DNA of 64,000 nucleotides, taken from Prochlorococcus sp. AG-409-L18. Its GTDB lineage: Bacteria; Cyanobacteriota; Cyanobacteriia; PCC-6307; Cyanobiaceae. The stretch covers positions 25,377-89,376 of the forward strand of contig QCKG01000007.1 of assembly GCA_003215535.1 (NCBI GenBank), in the 5' to 3' direction. Made by a program: the position numbers and the translations under genes. The number at the start of each line of letters is the position of its first letter. The stretch's first letter is position 1. This document shows positions 39,166 through 58,272 of this stretch, in pieces. Below the pieces are notes generated by a model. It did not search any database. It was not told where the DNA came from and saw nothing but the letters and a program-made list of their open reading frames with translations.

Positions 39166-39978
39166 TCAGGACAAAAGTCCTTCATCCATCAAGCTTGAAA
39201 CCCTTTCCTGCACCTGAGGACTGTCCAACTGTTCCAAAGAAATTCGAGCCTCATAACGGACAGACGGTTCTCCATCCTGCAACAGAACCTCAAGAAAAGC
39301 CTCTACTAATTCGCTCTTAAGTTCTTCGCCCAATCTTTCATAAAGACGGCCAAGAGACCAAATACAATTACTCCTAACAACCGGCTCGCTGTCAATTCGC
39401 AAACTTACTAATAACTGATTTGCAGCTAATGCTGCATTTTCAGCAGAAATAGATCCAGCTTCCGCAAGAGAGCTTGATGCCCACAGTCGAACAGCTGAAA
39501 CATCATTCTTCAAAGCATTGATTAAAGGCTCCAGAACAGATGGGTCAGGATAATTACCTAAGCTCCAAGCTGTTGCTTTCCTTACATAAGCATTGCAATC
39601 AGTTTGCAGCAATTGCAGAAGAATCTCTACAGCACGGGGGCATGGATTCCTCCCTAATGCATAGACAGCACTCATCCTCTCTACTGGACAAGGTTCCTGC
39701 AGAAGGGGGACCAGCAAGGGAAGAGCTCTTGGATCTCTATGTTCACAAAAAACTCTTAGCCCCTGCAAACGCTCCTCATGCCCTTGTTTCAACCAATTCA
39801 AGCCAGATTCACACTCTCGGGCAGCATTTAAGTCATTCGCATCAAATCCTTCAAGATCTATTTCATCTAAAGGATCACCAAGAAGTTCAGCTGCCAATTC
39901 CTTAGCCAGAACATCAGGATCTATGGCTAAATTCGCCAATCCCTCATCGTCTTTATTGTTTAAGGCACCATGAGTCAT
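39166..39978 (-). CDS. HEAT-repeat protein (PBS lyase HEAT-like)
   Basis: A 270-aa protein with an acidic N-terminus (about 60 residues) and then at least five HEAT-like helical repeats, each with the pattern Leu-x-x-Leu-Leu and Asp/Val-Arg (PRALPLLVPLLQE, SAVYALGRNPCP, VRKATAWSLGNYPDP, VRLWASSSLAEAG, VRSNCIWSLGRLYE). It is probably a protein-protein scaffold; related repeats occur in bilin lyases but catalytic function is not implied. I start it at the ATG at 39978 because the longer frame to 40062 overlaps a separate membrane peptide gene. Confidence 0.85.
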   Translation of the reverse strand: MTHGALNNKDDEGLANLAIDPDVLAKELAAELLGDPLDEIDLEGFDANDLNAARECESGLNWLKQGHEERLQGLRVFCEHRDPRALPLLVPLLQEPCPVERMSAVYALGRNPCPRAVEILLQLLQTDCNAYVRKATAWSLGNYPDPSVLEPLINALKNDVSAVRLWASSSLAEAGSISAENAALAANQLLVSLRIDSEPVVRSNCIWSLGRLYERLGEELKSELVEAFLEVLLQDGEPSVRYEARISLEQLDSPQVQERVSSLMDEGLLS

Positions 39979-40009
39979 GAACAAAACCTTAGAGAGATTC
40001 CGCAGAACA

Positions 40010-40135
40010 TCAATTAATTGGAGCTGGAGCAAGCATGTCCCCAGGTAGCCAGATGCGTGCACTCACGGCAAAAAAGGCCACACCAAATAGAGCCACAATA
40101 AGGATTGGCAGGAGAGTAGAGCGAAGGAAACTCAA
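40010..40135 (-). CDS. Small single-helix membrane protein (41 aa)
   Basis: A 41-codon frame beginning with TTG: MSFLRSTLLPILIVALFGVA and then FFAVSARIWLPGDMLAPAPI with a final Asn. It has a basic N-terminus, one 20-residue hydrophobic helix and a Pro-rich tail, the usual architecture of small photosystem or membrane-complex peptides. It fills the gap between the symporter and HEAT genes. I do not recognise the family. Confidence 0.6.
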   Translation of the reverse strand: MSFLRSTLLPILIVALFGVAFFAVSARIWLPGDMLAPAPIN

Positions 40136-40186
40136 AATTCAGCGTCATTTTGAATCATTCTGCTTGCATCATGCAAACCTGACTAA

Positions 40187-41950
40187 TTAAGTGGTTAAAG
40201 CAATATTCCGCCATCGCCCTCGATTCATCACAAATAAACTAACAATCGCCACCAAAAGGCCTAACCATCCTGTCCTCTCCTGGTGCAGAAGAAATCCACC
40301 CACACCGAGCAAACCTCCAAAAAGAACGCCAGTACTTAGAAAAAAACGAATTATCAAATCGCATATTGGATCAGCTTCTTGAACGCCAATTTCACTCCGC
40401 AAAGTTCGCCACCCAGGTCCAGAAGGCCGAACCTTACGAACAAAACGCTCCAAGACAGCCTCTGACTCTGGTGGGGTTACAGCTAAAACACACAACCATA
40501 TAGTCGCTGTACAAAAAGTAGTTGCAAATAACCTGACTCCATAATCTTCGATACGAATGAATGGGATTAAGGAGGTTGCAATACCAATTAAAAACCCACT
40601 TAGCATTGCTGCTAATTCAGTAGCAGCATTAACACGCCACCAAAACCATCTCAATACCAAGACAACTCCTGGACCAGTTCCAATAGCAATGACTAAGCGA
40701 AATATTGACCCAATACTTTGACTAAACGAAGCTGTGAGAATTCCCAACAACAACAGCATGACAGTGGTAATTTGACCAACTAGAAGTAATTCACTTCTTT
40801 TGGCCCCAGGCCTTATAAATCGTTGATAAAGATCATGGGTTAAATACCCTGCTCCCCAATTCACAGAAGTACTAACCGTACTCATAAAAGCAGCGACTAA
40901 TGAAACAACAACTAGGCCTAGAACTACTGGAGGGAGATACTTAACAGCAAGGATTGGGTAACTCAACTCCCAATCCTGTTGTGACGGAAGAAGTACGACA
41001 GCAGATAGTGCAACTAATATCCATAGCCAACTCCTAAGGATGTAATTAACCACAAGGAAAACCCATCCAGCCAACCTTGCCTGATTTTCATCTCTTGTTG
41101 CCAATAATCTTTGAATGAACTCCCCACCGCCATCACTCCGCCGAAAGCTCCACCATTGCAAAGATAAGTATGCAAAAAAACTAGCAAAACTTATTCCGGC
41201 ACTATCAATCCAATGAAATCCTTTTTCATTGAAGGTCCAAGGGAATATCGAGAGCATTTCAGGGCGTTCAAAACTATCAATTTTTTGCAACAACTCAGCC
41301 ATCCCTCCTGCGGCATGTAATGAGGCAAAAGCAACAGCAAAAGCTCCAACCAGGGCCAATAACAACTGCACTACATCAGTAACTACTACAGCCCAAAGAC
41401 CTCCTACAGCTGTATAGATAAGTATCAAAAATCCAACCACAATTAACAAAAGCATCGTGTCGGTAACGCCGCCAAACACAAGACGTCCATCAACAATGCT
41501 CAAAGCCTCAACAACTTTTCTCAAGGCCAAAAAGGCATATCCAATGCCAATACAATTCACTGGAACAGCAAGGATGAAGGCCTTTACACCCCTCAACCAG
41601 GCCGCAGGAGCTCCCCCATACCGCAACTCTGTAAAAGCAGCATCAGTAAGAACACCTGTCCTGCGCCACATTGGAGCAAAAACAACTGCCATCGCAATAT
41701 GAGCAAGACCGAAACTCCACCATTCCCAATTACCAGCTAAACCCCGACTTCCAACAAGTCCTGCCACATAAAGAGGCGTATCAATAGAGAATGTTGTAGC
41801 GGCCATAGAGGCCCCTGCCAGCCAACCACTCAAACGCCTTCCAGCAATGAAGTAGTCATCCTGAGACCGATTTCTACCAGCTAAAAGCAATCCAAGGACA
41901 AGAGTAATAATCAAATAAATAACTAGTATTAGCCAATCAATAAATGCCAT
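40187..41950 (-). CDS. Sodium:solute symporter (SSS family)
   Basis: A 587-aa transporter with about 13 hydrophobic helices. It begins MAFIDWLILVIYLIITLVLG, and the SSS signature regions follow: the DDYFIAGRRLSGWLAGASMA segment and AATTFSIDTPLYVAG, and helix 8 SLVAAFMSTVSTSVNWGAGY with the Ser/Thr of the sodium site. The substrate cannot be read from sequence; relatives move sugars, amino acids or small organic acids. Isolated from its neighbours by small gaps. Confidence 0.9.
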   Translation of the reverse strand: MAFIDWLILVIYLIITLVLGLLLAGRNRSQDDYFIAGRRLSGWLAGASMAATTFSIDTPLYVAGLVGSRGLAGNWEWWSFGLAHIAMAVVFAPMWRRTGVLTDAAFTELRYGGAPAAWLRGVKAFILAVPVNCIGIGYAFLALRKVVEALSIVDGRLVFGGVTDTMLLLIVVGFLILIYTAVGGLWAVVVTDVVQLLLALVGAFAVAFASLHAAGGMAELLQKIDSFERPEMLSIFPWTFNEKGFHWIDSAGISFASFFAYLSLQWWSFRRSDGGGEFIQRLLATRDENQARLAGWVFLVVNYILRSWLWILVALSAVVLLPSQQDWELSYPILAVKYLPPVVLGLVVVSLVAAFMSTVSTSVNWGAGYLTHDLYQRFIRPGAKRSELLLVGQITTVMLLLLGILTASFSQSIGSIFRLVIAIGTGPGVVLVLRWFWWRVNAATELAAMLSGFLIGIATSLIPFIRIEDYGVRLFATTFCTATIWLCVLAVTPPESEAVLERFVRKVRPSGPGWRTLRSEIGVQEADPICDLIIRFFLSTGVLFGGLLGVGGFLLHQERTGWLGLLVAIVSLFVMNRGRWRNIALTT

Positions 41951-41992
41951 ATCACTTTGCCAAAGAATAGGTATAGCCCAACTTAAATTCCT

Positions 41993-43212
<1,220 letters not shown>

Positions 43213-43284
43213 CTAAATCAGCCTGAGCTAATCGAGCGAATTTGATATTAGTCAAAAATTGCACTTCTAGGTGATAAAAAATTG

Positions 43285-47421
<4,137 letters not shown>

Positions 47422-47463
47422 TTAAAGATCAGATTTAAGAGAGAAAGGATTTAAAAGAGAGAT

Positions 47464-49377
<1,914 letters not shown>

Positions 49378-49420
49378 TCAATCGATAAAGTTTGCGAAGG
49401 GAAGTACTTAGGAGAAACTA

Positions 49421-52400
49421 TTAATCTTCCTCGTAATCTGAGACTCCTAAAGATTCATAAGTCGGCCTGCTAGGTGTACTCCGTCTGGGATTGACATCCT
49501 GCATAAGATCCACTTCTTTGCCTTCATCGGTATAAACACCAATATCAAGACCTAAAGATTGAAGCTCACGCATTAAGACTTTGAACGACTCTGGAGTACC
49601 TGGTCTAGGAATTGGTTTCCCTTTGACAATTGCATTTAAGGCTTCATTTCGACCCTGCATATCATCAGACTTCACAGTAAGAAGTTCCTGAAGAGTATAA
49701 GCAGCTCCATAAGCTTCTAACGCCCACACCTCCATTTCACCAAGACGTTGGCCACCTTGCTGAGCTTTACCACCTAAAGGTTGTTGAGTAACTAAAGAAT
49801 ATGGACCAGTAGAGCGGGCATGAATCTTATCATCAACAAGATGAACTAATTTAAGAATTTGGGCATATCCAACTGTTACGGGCTGATCAAATGGCTCTCC
49901 ACTTCGGCCATCAATTAATTGAAGCTTGCCAGGATTAGAAGGATCATAAACCCATTCTTTACCAGGCTGTTTAGCAGCTTCTTTTAAGTAGGCTTCAACC
50001 GTTTGTTGAGATTTTTCAGCCCCATACATCTCATCAAATGGTACAACTTTGACTCGGCAATCAAGATTTGCTGCTGCCCAACCCATAAGACACTCAAAAA
50101 CCTGGCCAACATTCATTCGACTTGGTACGCCTAATGGATTTAAAACAATGTCTACAGGTGTCCCATCTGGAAGATAAGGCATATCTTCTCTTGGAAGAAT
50201 CCGACTAATAATTCCTTTATTCCCATGGCGACCAGCCATTTTGTCACCGACCTGTATTTTTCTCCGTTGTGCCACATAAACCCTAACCACCATATTTGCA
50301 CCAGGTGGGAGTTCATCTCCCTGTTCTCTGGTATAAATACGGACGTCAACAACTCGACCACGTTCAGTACTAGGTACCCTCAAAGAATTGTCACGAACAT
50401 CACGAGCTTTTTCACCAAATATTGCTCTTAAAAGCTTTTCCTCAGGTGGCTGATCTGATTCACCCTTAGGAGTAACTTTCCCAACCAAAATATCTCCACT
50501 TTCAACAAATGCACCTATTCTGATAATCCCCATTTCGTCAAGATTACCAAGATTCTCCTCTGAAACATTAGGTATTTCCCTGGTGATTTCTTCTGGCCCT
50601 AATTTAGTTTGACGCGCTTCTATTTCATATTTTTCAATATGAACCGAGGTGTAAAGATCATCCTTAACTAATCTCTCACTAACAAGAATTGCATCTTCAT
50701 AGTTGTAACCTTCCCATGGCATATAGGCAACCAGAACATTCTGCCCTAATGCAATTTCACCTCCCTCGCATGCCGAGCCATCAGCTAAAACCTGACCAAC
50801 GATTACAGGATCTCCTTGAGAAACAATTGGTCTCTGATTAAGGCAAGTGTCTTGATTTGAGCGTTGATATTTCTGTAGATAATGTGTATGGTCCAAACCA
50901 TCTTCATCAGTCACAACAATTGCATTTGCATCTACATAAGTGACTGTCCCATTTACACGTGAAATAGGGACCATCCCAGAGTCTCTTGCTACCTGTGTTT
51001 CAAGCCCTGTTCCAACCAAAGGACGCTCAGGCCGTAAAAGTGGAACAGCTTGTCTCTGCATATTCGAACCCATCAAGGCCCTGTTCGCATCATCGTGTTC
51101 GAGGAAAGGTATTAAAGATGTTGCTACAGAGATCACCTGAACTGGAGAAAGCTGAACGTAATCAACCTGCTCAGGTGGAACTTTTTCGAAATCCTGCCTA
51201 TACCTCACTGGTATCAAATCAGCCAAGATTCTGCCATCACTATCCGTGGCGACATCACCAGGTGCAACCCGACATTCATCCTCTAAATCTGCAGACAAAT
51301 AGATCGGATCACCTTCTTTTATTAGACGACCTTCCTCAACCTTCCAAAAAGGTGTCTCTATAAATCCATATTGATTAACTCGTGCATGTGTAGCCAATGA
51401 ATTAATCAAGCCAGCATTCGGTCCCTCTGGAGTCTCAATTGGACATAAGCGGCCATAATGAGAAGGGTGTATATCTCTCACTGCAAAACCAGCTCTCTCC
51501 CTGGTAAGGCCTCCAGGCCCTAATGCAGAAATTCTTCGCTTGTGAGTCAATTCAGCCAAAGGATTAGTTTGATCCATAAATTGGCTAAGTTGACTAGATC
51601 CAAAAAATTCCTTAATAGCTGCGACTAGTGGCTTTGGATTTACTAATTGGGCTGGAGTAAGAGAATCAGTCTCACCAACTGTCATTCTTTCTTTAATAAT
51701 CCGTTCAAGTCTGTTTAAACCCACACGCACCTGATTCTGCAATAACTCACCAACAGAGCGCACACGTCTATTACCTAAATGGTCTATATCATCAAGACTG
51801 GCGCCTCCAACATCAAGTTCCAAATTTATCAAATAGTCTAATGTCGATAAAACATCCTCATGTGTAAGTGTTCGAACATTATCAGGGATAGTTAATCTCA
51901 ACTTCTTGTTGATTTTATATCGACCAACTCGGCCAAGGTCATAACGTTTAGGGTCAAAGAACCTAGTCTGCAAAAGCTGTTGACCACCACTAACAGAAGG
52001 AGGTTCTCCTGGACGCAATTTCTTATAAAGCTCTAATAGTGCTTGGTCTTCAGAGCTTATTCCCTCCTCATTTGCAGCGTCAATCGACTTTTTATAGTAT
52101 TCCGGATGACGAAGCTTATCGATTACATCATTATCAGAAAGGCCCATCGCTCTCATTAAAACATGGGCATTTATCTTGCGAGTCTTATCAACGCGTACAT
52201 GTAGAAGATCATTCTTATCAGTTTCAAACTTCAACCATGCGCCACGATTAGGAATAACACTTGCGTTATAAGTTCTTCTTCCATTCTTATCTTGCTCATC
52301 CTTGAAATAAACCCCTGGACTACGAACAATCTGATTAACAATTACTCTTTCAGCTCCATTAATAATAAAAGTCCCCCTTTCCGTCATTAGTGGTAGCTCA

Positions 52401-52714
52401 CCAATAAATACTTCTTGCTCTTTAATCTCGCCAGTTTCCTTATTAACCAGCCGACAAGTCACATACATTTGAGATGCGAAAGTGGCATCTCTTCTCTTGG
52501 CTTCCTCAACATCATGACGAGGTCTTTTTAACCTGTATTCACTTCCTACAAAATGAAGTTCAAGCTTACCTGTGTAATCAGTAATAGGCGAGAAGCTCTC
52601 TAGCTCCTCAATTAAACCCTTTTCCAAAAACCACTTAAAGCTTGCCCGCTGTACCTCTACCAGATCGGGAAGGTAAGTAGCGGTCTTGGCGACCTGAATC
52701 GCGCTTCTGCTCAT
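49421..52714 (-). CDS. rpoB: DNA-directed RNA polymerase subunit beta
   Basis: A 1097-aa beta subunit, shorter than the E. coli form because lineage-specific insertions are missing. The rifampicin-pocket region includes [20 protein letters not shown] near residue 360; [19 protein letters not shown] near residue 820 is catalytic. First gene of the rpo operon. Its 286-base upstream gap contains a strong hairpin that may affect expression. Confidence 0.99.
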   Translation of the reverse strand: MSRSAIQVAKTATYLPDLVEVQRASFKWFLEKGLIEELESFSPITDYTGKLELHFVGSEYRLKRPRHDVEEAKRRDATFASQMYVTCRLVNKETGEIKEQEVFIGELPLMTERGTFIINGAERVIVNQIVRSPGVYFKDEQDKNGRRTYNASVIPNRGAWLKFETDKNDLLHVRVDKTRKINAHVLMRAMGLSDNDVIDKLRHPEYYKKSIDAANEEGISSEDQALLELYKKLRPGEPPSVSGGQQLLQTRFFDPKRYDLGRVGRYKINKKLRLTIPDNVRTLTHEDVLSTLDYLINLELDVGGASLDDIDHLGNRRVRSVGELLQNQVRVGLNRLERIIKERMTVGETDSLTPAQLVNPKPLVAAIKEFFGSSQLSQFMDQTNPLAELTHKRRISALGPGGLTRERAGFAVRDIHPSHYGRLCPIETPEGPNAGLINSLATHARVNQYGFIETPFWKVEEGRLIKEGDPIYLSADLEDECRVAPGDVATDSDGRILADLIPVRYRQDFEKVPPEQVDYVQLSPVQVISVATSLIPFLEHDDANRALMGSNMQRQAVPLLRPERPLVGTGLETQVARDSGMVPISRVNGTVTYVDANAIVVTDEDGLDHTHYLQKYQRSNQDTCLNQRPIVSQGDPVIVGQVLADGSACEGGEIALGQNVLVAYMPWEGYNYEDAILVSERLVKDDLYTSVHIEKYEIEARQTKLGPEEITREIPNVSEENLGNLDEMGIIRIGAFVESGDILVGKVTPKGESDQPPEEKLLRAIFGEKARDVRDNSLRVPSTERGRVVDVRIYTREQGDELPPGANMVVRVYVAQRRKIQVGDKMAGRHGNKGIISRILPREDMPYLPDGTPVDIVLNPLGVPSRMNVGQVFECLMGWAAANLDCRVKVVPFDEMYGAEKSQQTVEAYLKEAAKQPGKEWVYDPSNPGKLQLIDGRSGEPFDQPVTVGYAQILKLVHLVDDKIHARSTGPYSLVTQQPLGGKAQQGGQRLGEMEVWALEAYGAAYTLQELLTVKSDDMQGRNEALNAIVKGKPIPRPGTPESFKVLMRELQSLGLDIGVYTDEGKEVDLMQDVNPRRSTPSRPTYESLGVSDYEED

Positions 52715-52809
52715 GCCGGAACCTGGTGTTGAGAAATTAGGAATAGACAGGAGGGCCTGATCTATTGAAGTGCCCTTTGATCGAACGAACTATCAAAACC
52801 AATGGAACA

Positions 52810-52837
52810 CAGCCACTCCTTAAATAAGGGGTGGCTG
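52810..52837. promoter_or_regulatory. Strong 13-pair hairpin between tatD and rpoB
   Basis: CAGCCACTCCTTA (52810-52822) is complementary over 13 pairs (one G-T) to TAAGGGGTGGCTG at 52825-52837, with almost no loop. On the minus strand it lies 95 bases upstream of the rpoB ATG. The following bases are not a strong U run, so it is either a weak terminator of tatD transcripts or a leader element of rpoB. It is the strongest hairpin I noticed outside coding regions. Confidence 0.55.
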
Positions 52838-53000
52838 CCTTACTAAGGTCTTAATGAAATCGAGTCAGAAAGGCTGACGACAATGCGAATGAAGGGAGTT
52901 GAACTCTTCTTGAGCCAAAGACGCAGAAAAACTGCGCCAGGATCAGGCCAATTCTAGATACTACACTTTAATGACCAATTAATCTCAACTTAATTGCAAA

Positions 53001-53786
53001 TCAAGGCAAGCCAAACAATCTCCTTGCATTACTGGTACTACTCGTTGCTACTGATTCAAAGGTCTGACACCGCAATTCAGCTATCCGAAGAGCAACTTCT
53101 TTAACATTTGCCGGCTCATTTCGCTTTCCCCTTCTAGGAACTGGTGATAAAAATGGACAGTCAGTCTCAATTAAGAACCGATCCTCTGGAACTAGCCTGG
53201 CGCAAGCATGGGTCCCCTCTGCCTTAGGGAAAGTCACAGTTCCACTAAAGCTGATATAAAAGCCGAGGCCTAAAAAAATCTCCATTTCCTCGGGAGTTCC
53301 TCCCCAACAGTGCATAACACCTCTAGGGCAACGTCCAACTGCCTTAAGTTTTGCTAACACATCTGCCATTGGTTCAGCAGCATCTCGGCAATGAATAATG
53401 ACTGGCAATCCCAACTCAACAGCCAATTCCAGTTGAGGTCTTAAAACACACAGTTGCTCATCAAGGTTGGAATCTCTAAAAAGATCCAACCCAAGTTCAC
53501 CTATCGCGACAACACGAGGATCCTCTAAAGCTGCCTGTTGCAAAACAGAGGTTGTTTCGTCGTTCCAATGTTGAGTATCTAGTGGATGAACACCAACTGA
53601 ATACCGCAACTCAGGAAATCGATCAGCCAAACCTCGAATGGCTTGAATTTCCGAAGGCTCTACACATGCATGCAAAAGACTACCTACTCCTACAGCCCTC
53701 CATCGAGCCGCTACTTCTTCAATATCGTCATCAAAATCACGAAAAACGATATGACAATGACTATCTACGAGAGTTGGGGTAGACAA
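53001..53786 (-). CDS. tatD: TatD family hydrolase (DNase)
   Basis: A 261-aa metal-dependent nuclease/hydrolase. The N-terminal metal ligands are in LVDSHCHIVF, the central Glu in AIGELGLDLFRD, His in VIIHCRDAAEP and MHCWGG, and the final Asp in LIETDCPFLSP. Relatives degrade DNA 3' ends or remove damaged nucleotides. The start is TTG. It is downstream of rpsT on the same strand (84 bases). Confidence 0.93.
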   Translation of the reverse strand: MSTPTLVDSHCHIVFRDFDDDIEEVAARWRAVGVGSLLHACVEPSEIQAIRGLADRFPELRYSVGVHPLDTQHWNDETTSVLQQAALEDPRVVAIGELGLDLFRDSNLDEQLCVLRPQLELAVELGLPVIIHCRDAAEPMADVLAKLKAVGRCPRGVMHCWGGTPEEMEIFLGLGFYISFSGTVTFPKAEGTHACARLVPEDRFLIETDCPFLSPVPRRGKRNEPANVKEVALRIAELRCQTFESVATSSTSNARRLFGLP

Positions 53787-53870
53787 CAGACAAATAAAGC
53801 CACTTACTAGTTATTTTGCTTTAAGAAGTTGTAAGCAGGAAGGAATTAAAAGGAATAAGTACAACTCAAA

Positions 53871-54233
<363 letters not shown>

Positions 54234-54265
54234 CTACCTTGACTTGAGATTACGGATTCCCAAAA

Positions 54266-55606
54266 TTGGCTGAAATTTCCAAGGCCAATTCAGATAGAGC
54301 GTTAGGGCTAATTCGACGCATTGACGACCTAAGCCTTGCCAAGGTTTCACTTAACCAATTATCTGAGCGCACTTCAACTAAGGACCTAAGTAGTGAAGTA
54401 AATACTGTTGCCGAAATCCTCAACAGTATTGAAAAACAAGGTGACAAGGCTTTAATCGGCTATACAGAAAAATTCGACGGGTTCCGACCAGATCCCCTTC
54501 AAGTTCCCTCTAAAGAACTCGCAAAGGCCTGGGCTCAAACACCAAAAAAACTCAAAGACTCTCTTGAGCTAGCCCATTGCAGGATAAAAGCCTTTCATGA
54601 GCATCAACGACCATCAGACTTAATCATTGAAGGAAAGCTTGGTGAGAAGCTAAGCCGGCGCTGGCGTCCCGTTCAAAAAGCAGGTATTTATATCCCAGGT
54701 GGGCGAGCGGCATATCCAAGTTCAGTATTGATGAATGCAATTCCTGCAAAAGTTGCAGGAGTTGAAGATATTGTGATGGTTTCACCAGCCGGCAAGGATG
54801 GCTCCATCAATCAAACAGTTCTTGCTGCCGCACATTTAACAGGAATTAAAAAAATATTTCGAGTTGGAGGAGCCCAGGCAATTGGAGCACTTGCATATGG
54901 AACTGAAGCCATTGAAAAAGTTGATGTCATAAGCGGGCCTGGAAATATTTATGTAACTCTGGCCAAAAAAGCAGTCTATGGGCAAGTTGGAATAGATTCG
55001 CTAGCTGGGCCAAGTGAGGTCCTAATAATTGCTGACCATAGTGCCAAAGTTGAACAAGTTGCCGCCGATCTCCTTGCACAAGCAGAGCATGATCCACTTG
55101 CAGCTTCGATCCTAATTACAACAGAATCAAGACTGGCTGAGGAAGTGCCTGCAGCACTAAAGAAGCAACTTGAAGGCCATCCAAGATCAGAAATCTGCCT
55201 CAATTCATTAAGAGCCTGGGGGTTAATTATAGTCTGCAAAAATCTTGATACTTGCATTGAATTAAGCGATTTATTTGCGCCCGAGCATCTTGAGTTGCTA
55301 GTTGATAATCCTCATCAAATTGCCGAAAATATCAGGAATGCAGGCGCAATCTTTATAGGTCAATGGACTCCAGAAGCCGTAGGAGATTACCTGGCTGGAC
55401 CAAACCATACTCTCCCAACTTCAGGTTCTGCAAGGTTTAGTGGCGCCCTTTGTGTTGAGACTTTCATGAAAAATACTTCTATAATCGAATTCAATAAAAC
55501 AGCATTTGAAAAAACTGCTAATGCCGTAAAAGAATTAGCCACTAGCGAAGGATTGTATAGCCATCGAGAATCGATAAATATTCGTTCCACATCTCTCACT
55601 AACTAA
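54266..55606 (+). CDS. hisD: Histidinol dehydrogenase
   Basis: A 446-aa zinc enzyme oxidising histidinol to histidine. The conserved [20 protein letters not shown] lies near residue 145, [17 protein letters not shown] near residue 225, the zinc-binding region LLAQAEHDP near residue 272 and FAPEHLELL near residue 335. The start is TTG at 54266. It is alone among histidine genes here, as expected for scattered cyanobacterial his genes. It overlaps the convergent rpiA stop by four bases. Confidence 0.96.
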   Translation: MAEISKANSDRALGLIRRIDDLSLAKVSLNQLSERTSTKDLSSEVNTVAEILNSIEKQGDKALIGYTEKFDGFRPDPLQVPSKELAKAWAQTPKKLKDSLELAHCRIKAFHEHQRPSDLIIEGKLGEKLSRRWRPVQKAGIYIPGGRAAYPSSVLMNAIPAKVAGVEDIVMVSPAGKDGSINQTVLAAAHLTGIKKIFRVGGAQAIGALAYGTEAIEKVDVISGPGNIYVTLAKKAVYGQVGIDSLAGPSEVLIIADHSAKVEQVAADLLAQAEHDPLAASILITTESRLAEEVPAALKKQLEGHPRSEICLNSLRAWGLIIVCKNLDTCIELSDLFAPEHLELLVDNPHQIAENIRNAGAIFIGQWTPEAVGDYLAGPNHTLPTSGSARFSGALCVETFMKNTSIIEFNKTAFEKTANAVKELATSEGLYSHRESINIRSTSLTN

Positions 55607-56316
55607 TGTTTTTTAAGACTACGCACACTTGAAACCCCATCATTAATCTCCCCAACCAAAACCTCATCTGTAATATTTACAAAAAGTCCATTTTCAAGAA
55701 CTCCAGGAATATTATTAATTTCTCTCTCAAGATTCCTGGGATCCTCAATACCATTCTGAAATCTCACATCAAGGACTAAGTTCCCTTGATCGGTAACAAC
55801 TGGACCTGCTTTTTTCTCAGCCATTCTGAGTTCACTACTTCCCCCCAAGTTGGTCAGTGTTTTCTGAACTTGTCGCCACGCGGAAGGTAAAACCTCAACA
55901 GGAAGAAGAAATCCAAGATTTAAACGTTCAACAATTTTAGTTGAATCAACTACAACTATGAATCGATCAGAAAGAGTAGCTACCAATTTCTCTTGGACAT
56001 GACAAGCACCACCTCCCTTGATTAAATGCAAATTTGGGTCAACCTCATCGGCACCATCAATTGCCAAATCAATTCGATCAACAGCAGAGAGATTCTGCAA
56101 AGGTATTTTCAATTCTGAAGCTAAAACTTCTCCCTGAAAGGAAGTCGTAACTCCAACTATTTCTTTCAATTCACCTGAAAAAAGCTTGGCTGCTAATCCC
56201 TTGATCATCAAAGCCGCAGTGGAACCAGATCCCAGTCCTATCACCATTCCATCCTTAATTTGCTTGACGGCTTCTTTTGCCACCGCATGCTTCATCTGAG
56301 TTTGAATGTCAGCCAT
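55603..56316 (-). CDS. rpiA: Ribose-5-phosphate isomerase A
   Basis: A 237-aa isomerase of the Calvin and pentose phosphate cycles. Motifs: [12 protein letters not shown] near residue 25, [20 protein letters not shown] near residue 85 with the catalytic Asp, and [13 protein letters not shown] with the catalytic region. I use ATG at 56316 ([12 protein letters not shown]); the longer frame to 56361 overlaps the protease gene upstream and has unlike residues. It lies 41 bases after the HtrA gene. Confidence 0.96.
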   Translation of the reverse strand: MADIQTQMKHAVAKEAVKQIKDGMVIGLGSGSTAALMIKGLAAKLFSGELKEIVGVTTSFQGEVLASELKIPLQNLSAVDRIDLAIDGADEVDPNLHLIKGGGACHVQEKLVATLSDRFIVVVDSTKIVERLNLGFLLPVEVLPSAWRQVQKTLTNLGGSSELRMAEKKAGPVVTDQGNLVLDVRFQNGIEDPRNLEREINNIPGVLENGLFVNITDEVLVGEINDGVSSVRSLKKH

Positions 56317-56357
56317 TTTTAATAACCAATAGGCGAAACCGTAGCAAGGCTTGCGCC

Positions 56358-57539
<1,182 letters not shown>

Positions 57540-57678
57540 TTATGAGCTTTTGGCATGCATTCTGTTTTTAGATCAAAGCTAGAAAAATGTTTAAGAGAAG
57601 ATTCCTCTAATCCTCATAACAATACTTTCATAGAAAAAATCCCTCAATCGCGTAGAATTTTGGTAAGCCCTGCGGTTA

Positions 57679-57731
57679 CCTCCATTTGGAGGCAGGTCAT
57701 TTCTGGAACCGATCGGGCAAGCAGTCCGATC
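57679..57731 (+). promoter_or_regulatory. Two hairpins in the leader of the rimP-nusA operon
   Basis: Just upstream of rimP the sequence has CCTCC-ATTT-GGAGG (57679-57692) and GATCGG/CCGATC (57711-57716 with 57726-57731, nine-base loop). The second ends 14 bases before the rimP TTG. In E. coli the nusA operon leader is a target of feedback; here any such role is inference. The first hairpin hides a GGAGG that would otherwise look like a ribosome-binding site. Confidence 0.4.
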
Positions 57732-57744
57732 TCTCTCCTGCCTC

Positions 57745-58212
57745 TTGCCTAATTCCATCCTCACGGACTTGGAGACCATTGCGTCAGCAACGGCTGCAGA
57801 AAGCGGCTTTGATCTTTGCTGTGTGAAGTTACTCACTCAGATAATCCCCATGACCATGCAAATTCACATCTGCCATAAAGGCGGAGGTGATGTTTCTCTT
57901 GACGATTGTGCTGGGTTTTCCAAACCAATGGCAGATGCAATTGAAGCCTCAGAGATTCTTAACGAGCCCTACGTTTTAGAGATAAGCAGCCCAGGGATTA
58001 GCGACTTGTTAACAAATGACAGAGACTTTGAAACTTTTAGAGGGTTCCCTGTCGAAGTCATTTTTCGAAATTCTGAGAAATCAGAACTCCGGCAAGCAGG
58101 TCTTTTACATCAAAGGTCCAACGATCACGTTCAAATCAACATCAAAGGACGAATCAAGATGATTCCGCGTGAAGACGTTGTAGATGTTCGACTTACTAGC
58201 CCAACTGGCTAG
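57745..58212 (+). CDS. rimP: Ribosome maturation factor RimP
   Basis: A 155-aa 30S assembly factor. The N-terminal alpha/beta domain contains AAESGFDLCCVKLL and DVSLDDCAGFSKPMADA, and YVLEISSPGISDLLTNDRDF is the family signature; the C-terminal SH3-like barrel ends VVDVRLTSP. TTG start at 57745. It precedes nusA by 60 bases, the conserved order in bacteria. Confidence 0.93.
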   Translation: MPNSILTDLETIASATAAESGFDLCCVKLLTQIIPMTMQIHICHKGGGDVSLDDCAGFSKPMADAIEASEILNEPYVLEISSPGISDLLTNDRDFETFRGFPVEVIFRNSEKSELRQAGLLHQRSNDHVQINIKGRIKMIPREDVVDVRLTSPTG

Positions 58213-58272
58213 TCTCTCAATATCTATTTCTTGTATTAACCAAAATCCTTCTTCTACAGAATTCGATTATCG

